Part shown: positions 26,461 through 35,731 of the stretch, one piece after another
Layout: every line of letters starts with the position of its first letter
Position numbering within the stretch: the stretch's first letter is position 1
Source of the DNA: Bacteroidales bacterium
GTDB taxonomy: Bacteria > Bacteroidota > Bacteroidia > Bacteroidales > F082
Assembly: GCA_019454985.1 (NCBI GenBank)
Contig: JACFNF010000002.1
Coordinates: 62,001-126,000, forward strand
DNA length: 64,000 bases
Direction: 5' to 3'
Notes under the pieces: model-generated
Told to the model about the DNA's origin: nothing
The model's input: only the letters and a program-made list of their open reading frames with translations
Databases searched by the model: none
Translations under genes and position numbers: made by a program

Positions 26461-29229
26461 TCATGATAGGAGAAAAATTCGGGTTACTTCCATCAGCTTC
26501 GACATGCTGATTGGTTTACTCAGATAAGAGTCAAATCCCATTTTGATAAATTTTTCAGCATCTTCTGATAGGGAGAAAGCCGAAACAGCGATAATTTGTT
26601 GCTGGGGATTTGTTTTTTTAATTTCTTTCATGGCTTCTATGCCGTCTTTTTCAGGCATCTGGATATCCATTAAAATGAGGTCGGGTTTGTGTTTAAGAGC
26701 CATATCCACTGCAATCAATCCGTTTGAAGCGTGAAGAATATTGGCTTCTGTAGGACGAAACATTCGTTGGATAAGTGTAAAATTGGTATCCACATCTTCG
26801 GCCAAAAGAATGGTTTTCGTTTCAAGATTGAGATTTGCCGCACTGTTGGTCGAGGGTAATGAGGGGGCAGGAAGTGTGAAATAAAAGGCAGAACCTTTAC
26901 CAGGAACTGACTCAACCCAGATGGCGCCTCCAAGCAGTTGTGTTAGATTTTTTGTGATGGCAAGTCCGAGCCCGGTCCCGCCAAAAAGACGTGTATGCGA
27001 ATCGTCGGCTTGTCTGAAACGCTGAAAAATAACGTCTAACTTATCTTCAGGGATTCCAATACCGGAGTCTTTTACGAAAAACTGATAATTATCGCCAACC
27101 GGGATAACTCCAAATTCAATTTCACCACTTTGGGTAAACTTGACGGCGTTACTCAGCAGATTGGTAAAAATTTGGTTGAGTCGTAATTTGTCAGAGAAAA
27201 TCAGAAGTTCACTATTTTGCTCATTGGCATTGAGAATTAGCCGAATATTGTTTTTTTGCACAAGATTAAGCTGTTGCCTGAACGTTTGGAAAAGTGAATC
27301 GAGCAATTCTTTGAGGTTAAACTCTGTGTTCTGTATCTTGAGCTCCCCTGCTTCAATCTTCGAGATGTCAATAATGTCGTTAATCAGGTTGAGCAAAACT
27401 TTCCCACTCGAACGTATCATTTCGACGAACTCTTTTTTCTCATCGTTTTCATATTCGTCTGAAGATAGTAAGTCCGAAAAACCCAGAATTGCGTTCATCG
27501 GAGTACGTATCTCATGCGACATATTGGCCAGAAATGCCGATTTGAGGTGGTCAGACTCTTCGGCTTTGTTTTTGGCTTTAATAAGATCGCTTTCAAACTT
27601 CTTGGTTTCCGTGATATTTTCCATCACAACAACCAGCCCGGTAAATTCTCCATCATTACTAAGTGGCGCTGCCTTGAGACGAATCCAGCGGACAAACTTT
27701 TCGTTGCGGATACGGAAATTTAGGTTGGCCACAGCTTCGCCTGATTTATGGGCGTTCTGCCAAGTCATCTCTACTTTTTTGCGGTCTTCATTCAGAATGT
27801 GACGAAGCCAGGTGCTGTCGAGAAATTCTTTTGCCAGTATTCCGGTTGATTCTGACAGACGGCTATTGGTGTGGAGAATACGCCCATCGGTGTTGGTGAC
27901 TGCGATGCCAAAAGGTGAAGTGTCGTAAATTCCTTTAAGGTGTTGTTGGTTCTCTTTTAAGATGTTATAGGTATCCTGCTTTTCTTTAATTTCTTTGTAA
28001 AGTTGTTCGGTACGCTCTTCAACTCTTGTTTCCAATTCCTGATTCAGTTTTTCGAGATTTTTTTTATTCCTGGAATTGACTGCCAACCGATTGATAAAAA
28101 CAAGGATTGCAATGAGAAGTATGAAGATAAATGTACCGGCAATAACGTATTTAAGTCGGTAATCGTTTTCGATCAGACGAAGGCGAAGAATTTCGTTTTC
28201 GGCATCTAACTTTTGAGTTTCATACCTAACCTGAAGCTCATTGATTTCATGATATTGACGTTCAGTATAAAGGCTGTCTCTTATACGTGAAGCTTCTTCG
28301 GCGTAATGGAGGGCCCTGTCGGCTTTTTTAAGCGATTTGTAAATTTCTTTTTGCAGCTTGAAATTGTAATGGAGTATTGCCTTGCTGTTGATTTTTCGTC
28401 CGATTTCTTCTGATTCTTCAAGGTATTTGAGCGCTTCTTCATATTTTTGCTGAATGACTAACAAATTTGCCATTTGATTGAGAACCGAAGCTTTGCCGTA
28501 AAGGTTGCCGATTTTGCTGTGAATTTCCAAAGATTGTTCAAGATAACTCTGTACATCAGTGAATCGGTTAAACATGGTCATCACTTTCCCGATGCTTGCA
28601 TAAGTGTCGGCTAATCGCGGAAGATTGTTGTTTTTTTTGTGGATAGCCATAGCGCTGATAAAAAAATCCAGCGCACGACGGTAATCTTTCATGTCGAGCA
28701 ATACAAGCCCGATTGCAGTTTGTGAGTAAGCAATCTGGTTGTCGTCATTCAAATGCTCCTTCAGAAAAAGTGATTTAAAATGATGGTCAAGCGCTTTATC
28801 ATATTCTCCGATTTGATGATAGACATTGCCAATATTGGCCAGCGAAAAGGCAATGCCCATGGTGTCTTTATTGGCTTCAAAAATTTTGAGCGCCTCAAAA
28901 TGAAGTTCCAGAGCTTTTTCAGGCAGGTTTAATTTGCGAAAGCAAACGCCTTCCTCATTGATCAATCGTGCTTTAAGGAGTACGTACTTATCAATATCAG
29001 GTAATTTATAAGCCTCCTTGGCAAAACGAATTCCGGCGGCGGGATCAATGTTACGCAGATCTTTTATAAGATGGATATAGGTTTCAATTTTTTCGGCATG
29101 ATGGGTTTTCGCAATTGAGTTGATTAAGCTGTCAATATGGGGAGAATAGGTGGTAGCCGACCGCCCGGGAGGCAGATGGATTAGAATTACTGCAAAAAAA
29201 AGTACAAAACGAGCCGATACCTTGTGCAT
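26461..29229 (-). CDS. TPR-PAS hybrid histidine kinase/response regulator
   Basis: A 922-residue membrane sensor kinase. A signal sequence is followed by a periplasmic TPR array (about 30-330), a transmembrane helix (about 360-382), a coiled coil, a PAS domain (about 430-540, with ITETKK end), HisKA with MSHEIRTPMN (His near 571), HATPase_c with NLLSNAVKFT and GTGLGLAI, and a C-terminal receiver with LMDIQMP (Asp near 853). The frame is open to 29262, but a TATATTTG -7 element on this strand covers 29260-29267, so ATG at 29229 is preferred. It is followed on the same strand by FG-GAP and helicase genes and preceded by a lone receiver gene. Confidence 0.92.
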   Translation of the reverse strand: MHKVSARFVLFFAVILIHLPPGRSATTYSPHIDSLINSIAKTHHAEKIETYIHLIKDLRNIDPAAGIRFAKEAYKLPDIDKYVLLKARLINEEGVCFRKLNLPEKALELHFEALKIFEANKDTMGIAFSLANIGNVYHQIGEYDKALDHHFKSLFLKEHLNDDNQIAYSQTAIGLVLLDMKDYRRALDFFISAMAIHKKNNNLPRLADTYASIGKVMTMFNRFTDVQSYLEQSLEIHSKIGNLYGKASVLNQMANLLVIQQKYEEALKYLEESEEIGRKINSKAILHYNFKLQKEIYKSLKKADRALHYAEEASRIRDSLYTERQYHEINELQVRYETQKLDAENEILRLRLIENDYRLKYVIAGTFIFILLIAILVFINRLAVNSRNKKNLEKLNQELETRVEERTEQLYKEIKEKQDTYNILKENQQHLKGIYDTSPFGIAVTNTDGRILHTNSRLSESTGILAKEFLDSTWLRHILNEDRKKVEMTWQNAHKSGEAVANLNFRIRNEKFVRWIRLKAAPLSNDGEFTGLVVVMENITETKKFESDLIKAKNKAEESDHLKSAFLANMSHEIRTPMNAILGFSDLLSSDEYENDEKKEFVEMIRSSGKVLLNLINDIIDISKIEAGELKIQNTEFNLKELLDSLFQTFRQQLNLVQKNNIRLILNANEQNSELLIFSDKLRLNQIFTNLLSNAVKFTQSGEIEFGVIPVGDNYQFFVKDSGIGIPEDKLDVIFQRFRQADDSHTRLFGGTGLGLAITKNLTQLLGGAIWVESVPGKGSAFYFTLPAPSLPSTNSAANLNLETKTILLAEDVDTNFTLIQRMFRPTEANILHASNGLIAVDMALKHKPDLILMDIQMPEKDGIEAMKEIKKTNPQQQIIAVSAFSLSEDAEKFIKMGFDSYLSKPISMSKLMEVTRIFLLS

Positions 29230-29259
29230 TTTGCTATTGTTTTGTGAAATACACAGGAG

Positions 29260-29267
29260 CAAATATA
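29260..29267 (-). promoter_or_regulatory. -7 element upstream of TPR hybrid kinase
   Basis: TATATTTG on the minus strand, matching TAnnTTTG. Its position 30 bp before ATG 29229 argues against the longer reading frame. No good TTTG is seen 19 bp further upstream. Confidence 0.4.
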
Positions 29268-29353
29268 AGCTATTTGATAAGAAAAGCTTTGGGTTTTGTT
29301 TTTTGGCACCGTAAATTTTTTTCTTTCACGTGACTTGCTGTCGGCCTGATGAT

Positions 29354-29803
29354 TTATTCATCGGTTTTTGCAGATAGAAGTTTATAGACCTCATTGATCA
29401 ATGCTTCGGCGTTGACGGGCTTACTCAGATAACTGTCGTAACATTGGTCGTTGGCCACAAAAGCCGGATTGCCGCTGAAGGTGCTGATTGAAATGACCGG
29501 TAGATTGGGACGGATTGATTTGATAATCTCGGTGGCAGTGGTTCCGTCCATGCCCGGCATGTTGTAATCCATCAATATCAGATCACAAGGCATTCCGCTT
29601 TGAATATGCTCAACGGCTTTTATGCCGCTATCGCAATAACTAAAAACCGGGTTGAATTTTCCCAATACAGCTTTCATCAACAGGTAATTGACCCGCAAAT
29701 CATCAACGACAAGGATATACAATGGCTCATTTGTTTTTGAGAGCAGTTCGTTCATTAGGTTTTCCTTGCTTATTGCCACAGTGTGAAGATCAAGAGTTTT
29801 CAT
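29354..29803 (-). CDS. Single-domain response regulator
   Basis: A 149-residue receiver domain preceded by a ~25-residue N-terminal extension. The acidic pocket is LVVDD (residues 31-35), the phospho-acceptor is Asp79 in LMDYNMPGMDG, and the conserved Ser/Thr and Lys are in ISIST and LSKPV. There is no output domain, so it acts through protein contact or phosphotransfer. Its position 124 bp upstream of the TPR hybrid kinase on the same strand makes that kinase a plausible partner. Confidence 0.9.
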   Translation of the reverse strand: MKTLDLHTVAISKENLMNELLSKTNEPLYILVVDDLRVNYLLMKAVLGKFNPVFSYCDSGIKAVEHIQSGMPCDLILMDYNMPGMDGTTATEIIKSIRPNLPVISISTFSGNPAFVANDQCYDSYLSKPVNAEALINEVYKLLSAKTDE

Positions 29804-30031
29804 TGCACAACAAGGTGCAATTTATAGACCATTATTTTATATACCTGAAAATCATTTTAATAATAGAAAATGTAAACATTAGAACTGTTTCATTTCGGGA
29901 AAATAGTCTAAATAATAGACGTAGATTCTTTTAAGTTTTCTATGGGAAAAAACAGAAGTAAGCCGAAACAGCTTTATTTTTTATTGAATGCTCATTGATT
30001 TTTAGATTCATAAATACAGAACAGCCCGATT

Positions 30032-32167
30032 TTAAAGGTTTTCGTCGAAATAGGTGCTTATTTTTCTGATCAAATGTGCGCGGTCTTTACCTTGCACATT
30101 ATGCACATGACCGGGATAAACAAAATAGTCCACCAATTTGCCTTCGTCCACACAGGCTTTGAGAAAACTCAGGCTGTGTTGCCAAAGAACAACCGGATCC
30201 ATATCGCCTTGAATAACCAACAATTTCCCTTCGAGGTTTTTTACTTTCGAGCGCAAATTGGCTGCGGCGTAACCATCGGGGTTTTCATCGGGAGTGTCCA
30301 TATAGCGTTCGCCATACATTACCTCATAATATTTCCAGTCAATAACCGGCCCACCGGCAACAGCCACCTTGAAAATTTCAGGATGACTCAGTTTGAGATT
30401 GATTGACATAAAACCTCCGAAACTCCATCCGTCAACGCCGATACGGTTTTCGTCAACAAACGGCAGTTTTTTCAGATATTCAATGCCTTTGAGCTGGTCT
30501 TGCATTTCCACCTTGCCCAATTGGCGATGGATCACCTGCTCAAACCGTTTTCCGCGGTGTGCTGAGCCTCGGTTGTCGAGGGTGAAAACTACATATCCTT
30601 TCTGACTCAGATAGTTGAGATAAAAACCTGCGCCGTTGAGCCAGCTATCGGTAATGAGCTGGGCATGAGGGCCTCCGTAAACATAAACGATGACTGGATA
30701 TTTCTTTTCCGGATCAAATGACGCTGGAAGGATCAATCGGCCAAAGAGCAATGTGCTGTCGTCGGCTTTGAGCTCGATGATTTCGGTTTTCCCCAAACGA
30801 TACTCCTGAAGCGGGTTTGCGGCGCTCAAAAGATTTTCTAAGCGCTTCCCTTTGTTGTTCAGAAGGTTGATCTCTCTGACAACTGTCGAGCTACTGTAAG
30901 AGTCTATAACAAAATTACCACTGAAACTGATCAGGCTTCGATGTGTGCCTTTTTCAGGAGTTAGTAGGGTTTGCTTCAGGCTGTGCATTTCAAGCGAATA
31001 AGTTTGCCGTTCGAGTGGGCTGGCTTCTGTGGATTGGTAAAAAACTCTTGTTCCTTTTGGGTCGAAGCCAAGGAAATCGGTGACTTCAAAGTCGCCTTTT
31101 GTCAACTGCTTGATTAAAGTGCCGTTGGTGTGATAGAGATAAAGATGCGCAAAACCGTCGCGTTCGCTAACCCAGACGAATTGATCCGGCTTGGTCGGAA
31201 CAAAATAGAGTGGATGCGTAGGTTCTACATAATGTTCATTTTGTTCGTCGAAAAGGGTTCGTAGCTCTTTGCCAGTCTGCGCGTCAAATGCTTTCAGGCG
31301 CATGAAGTTTTGTTCGCGGTTGAGAATTGCCGTATAAACGACCTTACTGTCGGGTTGCCAGCTCACACAAGTGAGATATTGTTCGGCAGGCTCACCTGTT
31401 TCAAGGTAAACAGTCTGTTGAGTGTTTAAATCATAAACTCCAATGGTAACGTGATGGCTTTTCATCCCTGCCATGGGGTATTTTTCGTTTTTCAGTGTGG
31501 CAATGCGAGTGCTGATGTCCACCAACGGATAATCGGTAACCATACTCTGATCCATTCGATAGAAGGCAATACGGCTTTCGTCGTCCGACCAGAAAATACC
31601 TTTTTCAATTCCAAACTCATTCCGATGAACCACTTTCCCGCTCACCACATCCACCGGGTTTTCGGTGATGCGGCGGTGTTCGTTGCCGATGGCAACATAC
31701 AGATCGTTGTCAATTGTATAGGCCACTTTCAGGCTGCCGGGTGCAATCTGAACGTTGTCGGCTTCTTCGGGAAGCGTTGTGATAAACTTGATTTTCATCC
31801 CGGGCATCAACAGCTCAAAAAGCTTGCCTTTGCTTTGGTAATAAGCGCGTTCATACGAAAGCCACTTAAAGGCCGGAAGCCGCTTCAAACTATCTTCACC
31901 CATTGCCGACAAACTGCTGTTCATCTCATCGAGCGTGAGATAAGCAGTTGTTTTTACTTTTTGCGCAGACGAAATTTTCACTTCGTTCTTTTCCACATAC
32001 GAGAAAACATCGCTTTTGCCCATCCATTGCAGTTGAACGAGATTTTTTGGGAAAAGTGCGGAATTCATCCCGACTACCTCTTCGGGTGTAAACATTTTTT
32101 CCTGTCCGTAACTGAAGACAGTGCCGAGTGCAATAAAAAACAGGATGAGTAAAGAGCGCTTTTTCAT
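30032..32167 (-). CDS. Dipeptidyl peptidase IV-like S9 prolyl peptidase
   Basis: Exported serine peptidase of about 711 residues that would remove Xaa-Pro dipeptides. The N-terminus is a signal peptide ending at FSYGQ. A beta-propeller domain (about 30-470) precedes the alpha/beta-hydrolase domain, with the nucleophile in GWSFGGF (about 580), Asp in GDMDPV (about 657) and His in GHVHN (about 687). Family members often have GWSYGG; here Phe replaces Tyr. The frame extends to 32206, but ATG at 32167 begins the signal peptide. It would supply dipeptides for the amino-acid catabolism suggested elsewhere in the window. Confidence 0.93.
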   Translation of the reverse strand: MKKRSLLILFFIALGTVFSYGQEKMFTPEEVVGMNSALFPKNLVQLQWMGKSDVFSYVEKNEVKISSAQKVKTTAYLTLDEMNSSLSAMGEDSLKRLPAFKWLSYERAYYQSKGKLFELLMPGMKIKFITTLPEEADNVQIAPGSLKVAYTIDNDLYVAIGNEHRRITENPVDVVSGKVVHRNEFGIEKGIFWSDDESRIAFYRMDQSMVTDYPLVDISTRIATLKNEKYPMAGMKSHHVTIGVYDLNTQQTVYLETGEPAEQYLTCVSWQPDSKVVYTAILNREQNFMRLKAFDAQTGKELRTLFDEQNEHYVEPTHPLYFVPTKPDQFVWVSERDGFAHLYLYHTNGTLIKQLTKGDFEVTDFLGFDPKGTRVFYQSTEASPLERQTYSLEMHSLKQTLLTPEKGTHRSLISFSGNFVIDSYSSSTVVREINLLNNKGKRLENLLSAANPLQEYRLGKTEIIELKADDSTLLFGRLILPASFDPEKKYPVIVYVYGGPHAQLITDSWLNGAGFYLNYLSQKGYVVFTLDNRGSAHRGKRFEQVIHRQLGKVEMQDQLKGIEYLKKLPFVDENRIGVDGWSFGGFMSINLKLSHPEIFKVAVAGGPVIDWKYYEVMYGERYMDTPDENPDGYAAANLRSKVKNLEGKLLVIQGDMDPVVLWQHSLSFLKACVDEGKLVDYFVYPGHVHNVQGKDRAHLIRKISTYFDENL

Positions 32168-32275
32168 GGTTTTAAGGAATTTTAAAAAAACATCATTTTG
32201 ATGCAATGATAGGGCGAAAATATATTTTCATTGCAGCAATTCAGTTTAAGGCAGTCTCTTTCAAGCTAAAAGGAT

Positions 32276-33004
32276 TCAGGAAATATTACGGACGGCTTCC
32301 ACAAAACTTTCCAGCAGTTGTGGTTGTTTCTCAAGCATATTTCCAATGACCACTACATCGGCCCCGGCTTTGAGTTTGGCCATAGCCATTTCGGGAGTTT
32401 TTATGCCGCCGCCAACCAACAAAGGCACGCCGATACTGGCTTTCACCGACTGTATCATGGAGTCGGGAACGGGGTTTAAAGCTCCGGATCCGGCATCCAT
32501 GAAGATGAGTTTCATGCCCAGCATTTCGCCGGCCATTGCTGTACACATAGCGATGTCGTCCTTGTCGGAAGGGATGGGGTAGCTGTTGCTCATATAACTC
32601 ACTGTAGTCGGACGCCCGCTTTCGATGAGCATATAACCCGTACTGATGACCTCCAAACCGCTAAGTTTCAGATATGGGGCAGCTATTACATGAGCGCCGA
32701 TGAGCATGTCGGGGTTGCGGCCCGAGATGAGCGAAAGAAAAAGGAAGCTATCGGCCAGATGACTCACCTGATGTGTGTTTCCGGGGAAAAGAACAACCGG
32801 AACGGTGGTTTTCGAACGAATGAGACGGATGCAATGGTTCAGGCCATCGTTGGTCAGCAAAGAGCCGCCAACAAAAATAAAATCAACGCCGCAACGCTCG
32901 GCCTCGGTAGCAAGGCTAAGCATTTCTTCGTCCGTGGGTTTGTCGGGATCAATCAGAATGGCAATTTTCTTTCCCGGACTGCAGAAACGTTCGTAATTGT
33001 TCAT
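32276..33004 (-). CDS. Geranylgeranylglyceryl/heptaprenylglyceryl phosphate synthase family
   Basis: A 242-residue TIM-barrel prenyltransferase that joins a polyprenyl diphosphate to sn-glycerol-1-phosphate, making an ether. Visible features are ILIDPDKP at the N-terminus, FVGGSLLTNDG, VLFPGNTHQVS, FMDAGSGA and VGGGIKTPE with a terminal VIGN, as in PcrB/GGGPS. The archaeal enzyme makes membrane lipid precursors; homologues from Bacteroidota have been studied biochemically. Prenyl chain length cannot be read from the sequence. It stands alone, 108 bp from the DPP-IV gene. Confidence 0.92.
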   Translation of the reverse strand: MNNYERFCSPGKKIAILIDPDKPTDEEMLSLATEAERCGVDFIFVGGSLLTNDGLNHCIRLIRSKTTVPVVLFPGNTHQVSHLADSFLFLSLISGRNPDMLIGAHVIAAPYLKLSGLEVISTGYMLIESGRPTTVSYMSNSYPIPSDKDDIAMCTAMAGEMLGMKLIFMDAGSGALNPVPDSMIQSVKASIGVPLLVGGGIKTPEMAMAKLKAGADVVVIGNMLEKQPQLLESFVEAVRNIS

Positions 33005-33212
33005 GGTGGATGGCTTGGTCTGTCAGGCAAAAATACAAAACCAGATGTGAAAACTGTCAATATTTTGTGAAATGATTCTGGCATTTGCAGGTCAGTGACA
33101 AAACTGATTGGTTATTTTTTACCAGATTTTTGATCATTTTGATTATTTGTAAAACGGTTTCCGGAGCTGTTTTTACGTTTGTCGGGGATGGGCAGCCGAA
33201 AACTTTCTTTTC

Positions 33213-33243
33213 TTTGATTCGTCGGGTTAAACACCTAATTTTG
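33213..33243 (+). promoter_or_regulatory. Bacteroidota-type promoter of the DUF5916 gene
   Basis: TTTG at 33213-33216, an exact 19-bp spacer, then TAATTTTG at 33236-33243. The ATG of the DUF5916 gene is 20 bp downstream. Confidence 0.75.
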
Positions 33244-33263
33244 TTGTTGTTTAAGCCTGATTT

Positions 33264-35714
33264 ATGCGAGAGTTCTGTCTGCCATTTGTTTTCTTTATTT
33301 TTTTGTTGTTGTATTCTTCCGAATTGACAGGTCAGGAAAAGAAACAACTCATCGCTTCTCGTTTTATCCAGCCTCCCAAAATTGACGGCCGGCTTGATGA
33401 CAGTTGCTGGATGAAGGCTTCTGAAGCAGTTGATTTTGTGCAGATTGAACCATATAATGGCCTGCCTCCTATTTTTTCGACCCGGGTTTTGGTAGGATAC
33501 GACGATTTTGCACTTTATATTGGCGCCCGACTATATGATTCGTGTCCCGACAGCATCTCGCTCGAGCTGCACGAACGAGACAATATGGGATTGGCCGATT
33601 ATTTTGAGATGATTCTCGATCCTTTCGACGACGGGCTGAATGCTTTGTCATTTGCAGTTACTGCACGTGGGGTTCAGGTAGATATGAAAATGAGCAACCG
33701 CAATGATTTTATGGATGAATCATGGGATGCTGTCTGGAATTCGGCCGTAAGCATTGACGATCAGGGATGGGTGGCCGAAATGTCAATTCCTTACTCGGCA
33801 TTGCGGTTTCCGGAACTGGCTCAGCAGCAATGGGGCATCAATTTCAAGAGGAGCGTACAGCGAAAACGAGAATACGATTGCTGGAATCTGATAGATGTTC
33901 ATAAATCTGGCACTGTTTCCCAGCTTGGAATACTTCTGATTAACGATGCTCTGAAGTCACCTTTGAGACTCAGTGCAACACCTTATCTGGCGGCAAGCAC
34001 CAGCCACAATACCGAGACCGTTAAGTGGAATTCGGCCTACAACTACGGCATGGATTTGAAATTGGGCTTAAGCAAAAGTTTTACGCTTGATGTGACCCTC
34101 ATCCCCGATTTCGGACAGGTGGAATCGGATAAACTGATTTATTCATTGACGCCTTTCGAGGTGTATTACGACGAAAAGCGGCCTTTTTTTACCGAAGGGA
34201 CAGAGCTTTTCAGCAAAGGCGGACTTTTCTATTCGCGGCGCATCGGAGCCGAACCCAAAGGTTATCAACAGGTAGCCATGAATTACGATAGACAACAGAT
34301 TGTCAGCAATCCCGAAACGGTTCAGCTCATCAATGCGGCAAAGTTATCGGGCAAAAACTCACGAGGCCTTGGGGTCGGGCTGTTCAATGCCATCACGGCC
34401 AACACCTGGGCCAAAATAACCACCGACAGCAGTGATTTAAAAATTCTCACCGAGCCTTACACCAATTATAATATGTTGGTGTTTGAGCAGGCGATGCCCA
34501 ATAACTCCCAAATAAGCCTTTACAATACGAATGTGGCACAACCCGACAAAAATCGAATGGCCAATGTTACCGGTACAGAAGTGGCAATCCGCAACAAGAG
34601 AGCCAGCCGCGAGATTTATGCCATGTTTAATGTGAGCCAGGAATACCGAAAAAACCAGGAGGCTGTAACGGGCGAGAGTTTACAGTTGAGCTACGGCAAG
34701 ATTGATGGCACGGTTAGGCCATCGGCCTCGGTGAGAGTTGTAACGGATGCCTATAATCCAAACGATATGGGTTATCTGAAGAACAACAACGAAATTGTCA
34801 GCACTTTCAATCTCGAATATCACCTTTTCGAGCCCAATTCCTGGAGGCTGAAATGGGATAACATCTTCGAATTCAGCCAGTTTTTTCAATACGCCCCTTT
34901 CAAATTCAGTAAAGTTGAGCTGAGCGCCAACTCATATTTGACCACAGCAAAGCGAATGACTATTGGCGGCCATGTGAATATTTATCCTTTGGGTGAGCTT
35001 GACTTTTTTGAGGCCCGATGCAAAGGACATTATTTTCAGAAGCCGTGGAGCTTCAACACTGTATTTTTTGTCTCGCCCGATTACCGGAAAAAGTTTTTAG
35101 TTGACTATAATTTTGGAGTCTTTCTCCACCCCGAATGGAATCGTTTCAATTGGTGGTTGGGGTTTTCACCACGTTGGCGTATCAAAGACCATGTACTTTT
35201 GGTTCCCGGAATAAATTATGACGATACCTACAACGACATCGGTTATGCCGCCCAGCTTGAGTCAGAAAACAACAATGTCATCGTGTTTGGGCAACGCCGC
35301 CTGAAAAACCTGACCACTTCTTTCGATTTCAATTATGCCTTTAATGCAAAATCTGTTCTTGTTTTCGGAATGAGACACTATTGGCTTTTGGTTGATTATC
35401 AGAAGTATATGAGATTATTGCCAAATGCAGGCTTAGAAAATATCGCATACGATGGCCGGCACGATTTTTCGGTGAACACCTTCAATATTGATTTGGTCTA
35501 TAAATGGAATTTTGCACCGGGCAGCGAGCTGCTTTTTATATGGAAAAATGCCGTTTACACACTTTTCTCCGGCGATGAGTTCGATCAAAATTATTTCCGT
35601 AATCTGGAAAAAACCTTCAATAGCCCAATGGGCAACAGCTTGAGTGTTAAGCTGCTATATTATATTGATTGGCAGCAGCTTACGCATTTGAAACAAAGTT
35701 GGAAAACAAGCTAA
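33264..35714 (+). CDS. DUF5916 protein with CBM9-like N-terminal domain
   Basis: An 816-residue exported protein. After a signal peptide (ELTGQ) comes a carbohydrate-binding family 9-like sandwich (about 25-210; IDGRLDDSCWMKA, VGYDDFALYIGARLYD, WVAEMSIPYSALRFP). The rest is the DUF5916 region, with many aromatic beta segments consistent with a large outer-membrane barrel. Such proteins are common in Bacteroidota; function is unproven, and glycan binding or transport is inferred. It converges on speA with a 17-bp gap. Confidence 0.87.
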   Translation: MREFCLPFVFFIFLLLYSSELTGQEKKQLIASRFIQPPKIDGRLDDSCWMKASEAVDFVQIEPYNGLPPIFSTRVLVGYDDFALYIGARLYDSCPDSISLELHERDNMGLADYFEMILDPFDDGLNALSFAVTARGVQVDMKMSNRNDFMDESWDAVWNSAVSIDDQGWVAEMSIPYSALRFPELAQQQWGINFKRSVQRKREYDCWNLIDVHKSGTVSQLGILLINDALKSPLRLSATPYLAASTSHNTETVKWNSAYNYGMDLKLGLSKSFTLDVTLIPDFGQVESDKLIYSLTPFEVYYDEKRPFFTEGTELFSKGGLFYSRRIGAEPKGYQQVAMNYDRQQIVSNPETVQLINAAKLSGKNSRGLGVGLFNAITANTWAKITTDSSDLKILTEPYTNYNMLVFEQAMPNNSQISLYNTNVAQPDKNRMANVTGTEVAIRNKRASREIYAMFNVSQEYRKNQEAVTGESLQLSYGKIDGTVRPSASVRVVTDAYNPNDMGYLKNNNEIVSTFNLEYHLFEPNSWRLKWDNIFEFSQFFQYAPFKFSKVELSANSYLTTAKRMTIGGHVNIYPLGELDFFEARCKGHYFQKPWSFNTVFFVSPDYRKKFLVDYNFGVFLHPEWNRFNWWLGFSPRWRIKDHVLLVPGINYDDTYNDIGYAAQLESENNNVIVFGQRRLKNLTTSFDFNYAFNAKSVLVFGMRHYWLLVDYQKYMRLLPNAGLENIAYDGRHDFSVNTFNIDLVYKWNFAPGSELLFIWKNAVYTLFSGDEFDQNYFRNLEKTFNSPMGNSLSVKLLYYIDWQQLTHLKQSWKTS

Positions 35715-35723
35715 GAAGCTTGT
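35706..35723. terminator. Short hairpin between convergent DUF5916 and speA genes
   Basis: ACAAGCT at 35706-35712 and its complement at 35717-35723 close an AAGA loop across the DUF5916 stop codon. There is no long T-run, so a bidirectional terminator role is only tentative. Confidence 0.35.
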
Positions 35724-35731
35724 CTGATGTT

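Noticed and set aside
28003-28209. Small plus-strand frames within the TPR hybrid kinase gene
   Set aside because: They are antisense shadows of a clearly conserved coding region and have no promoter or family resemblance.
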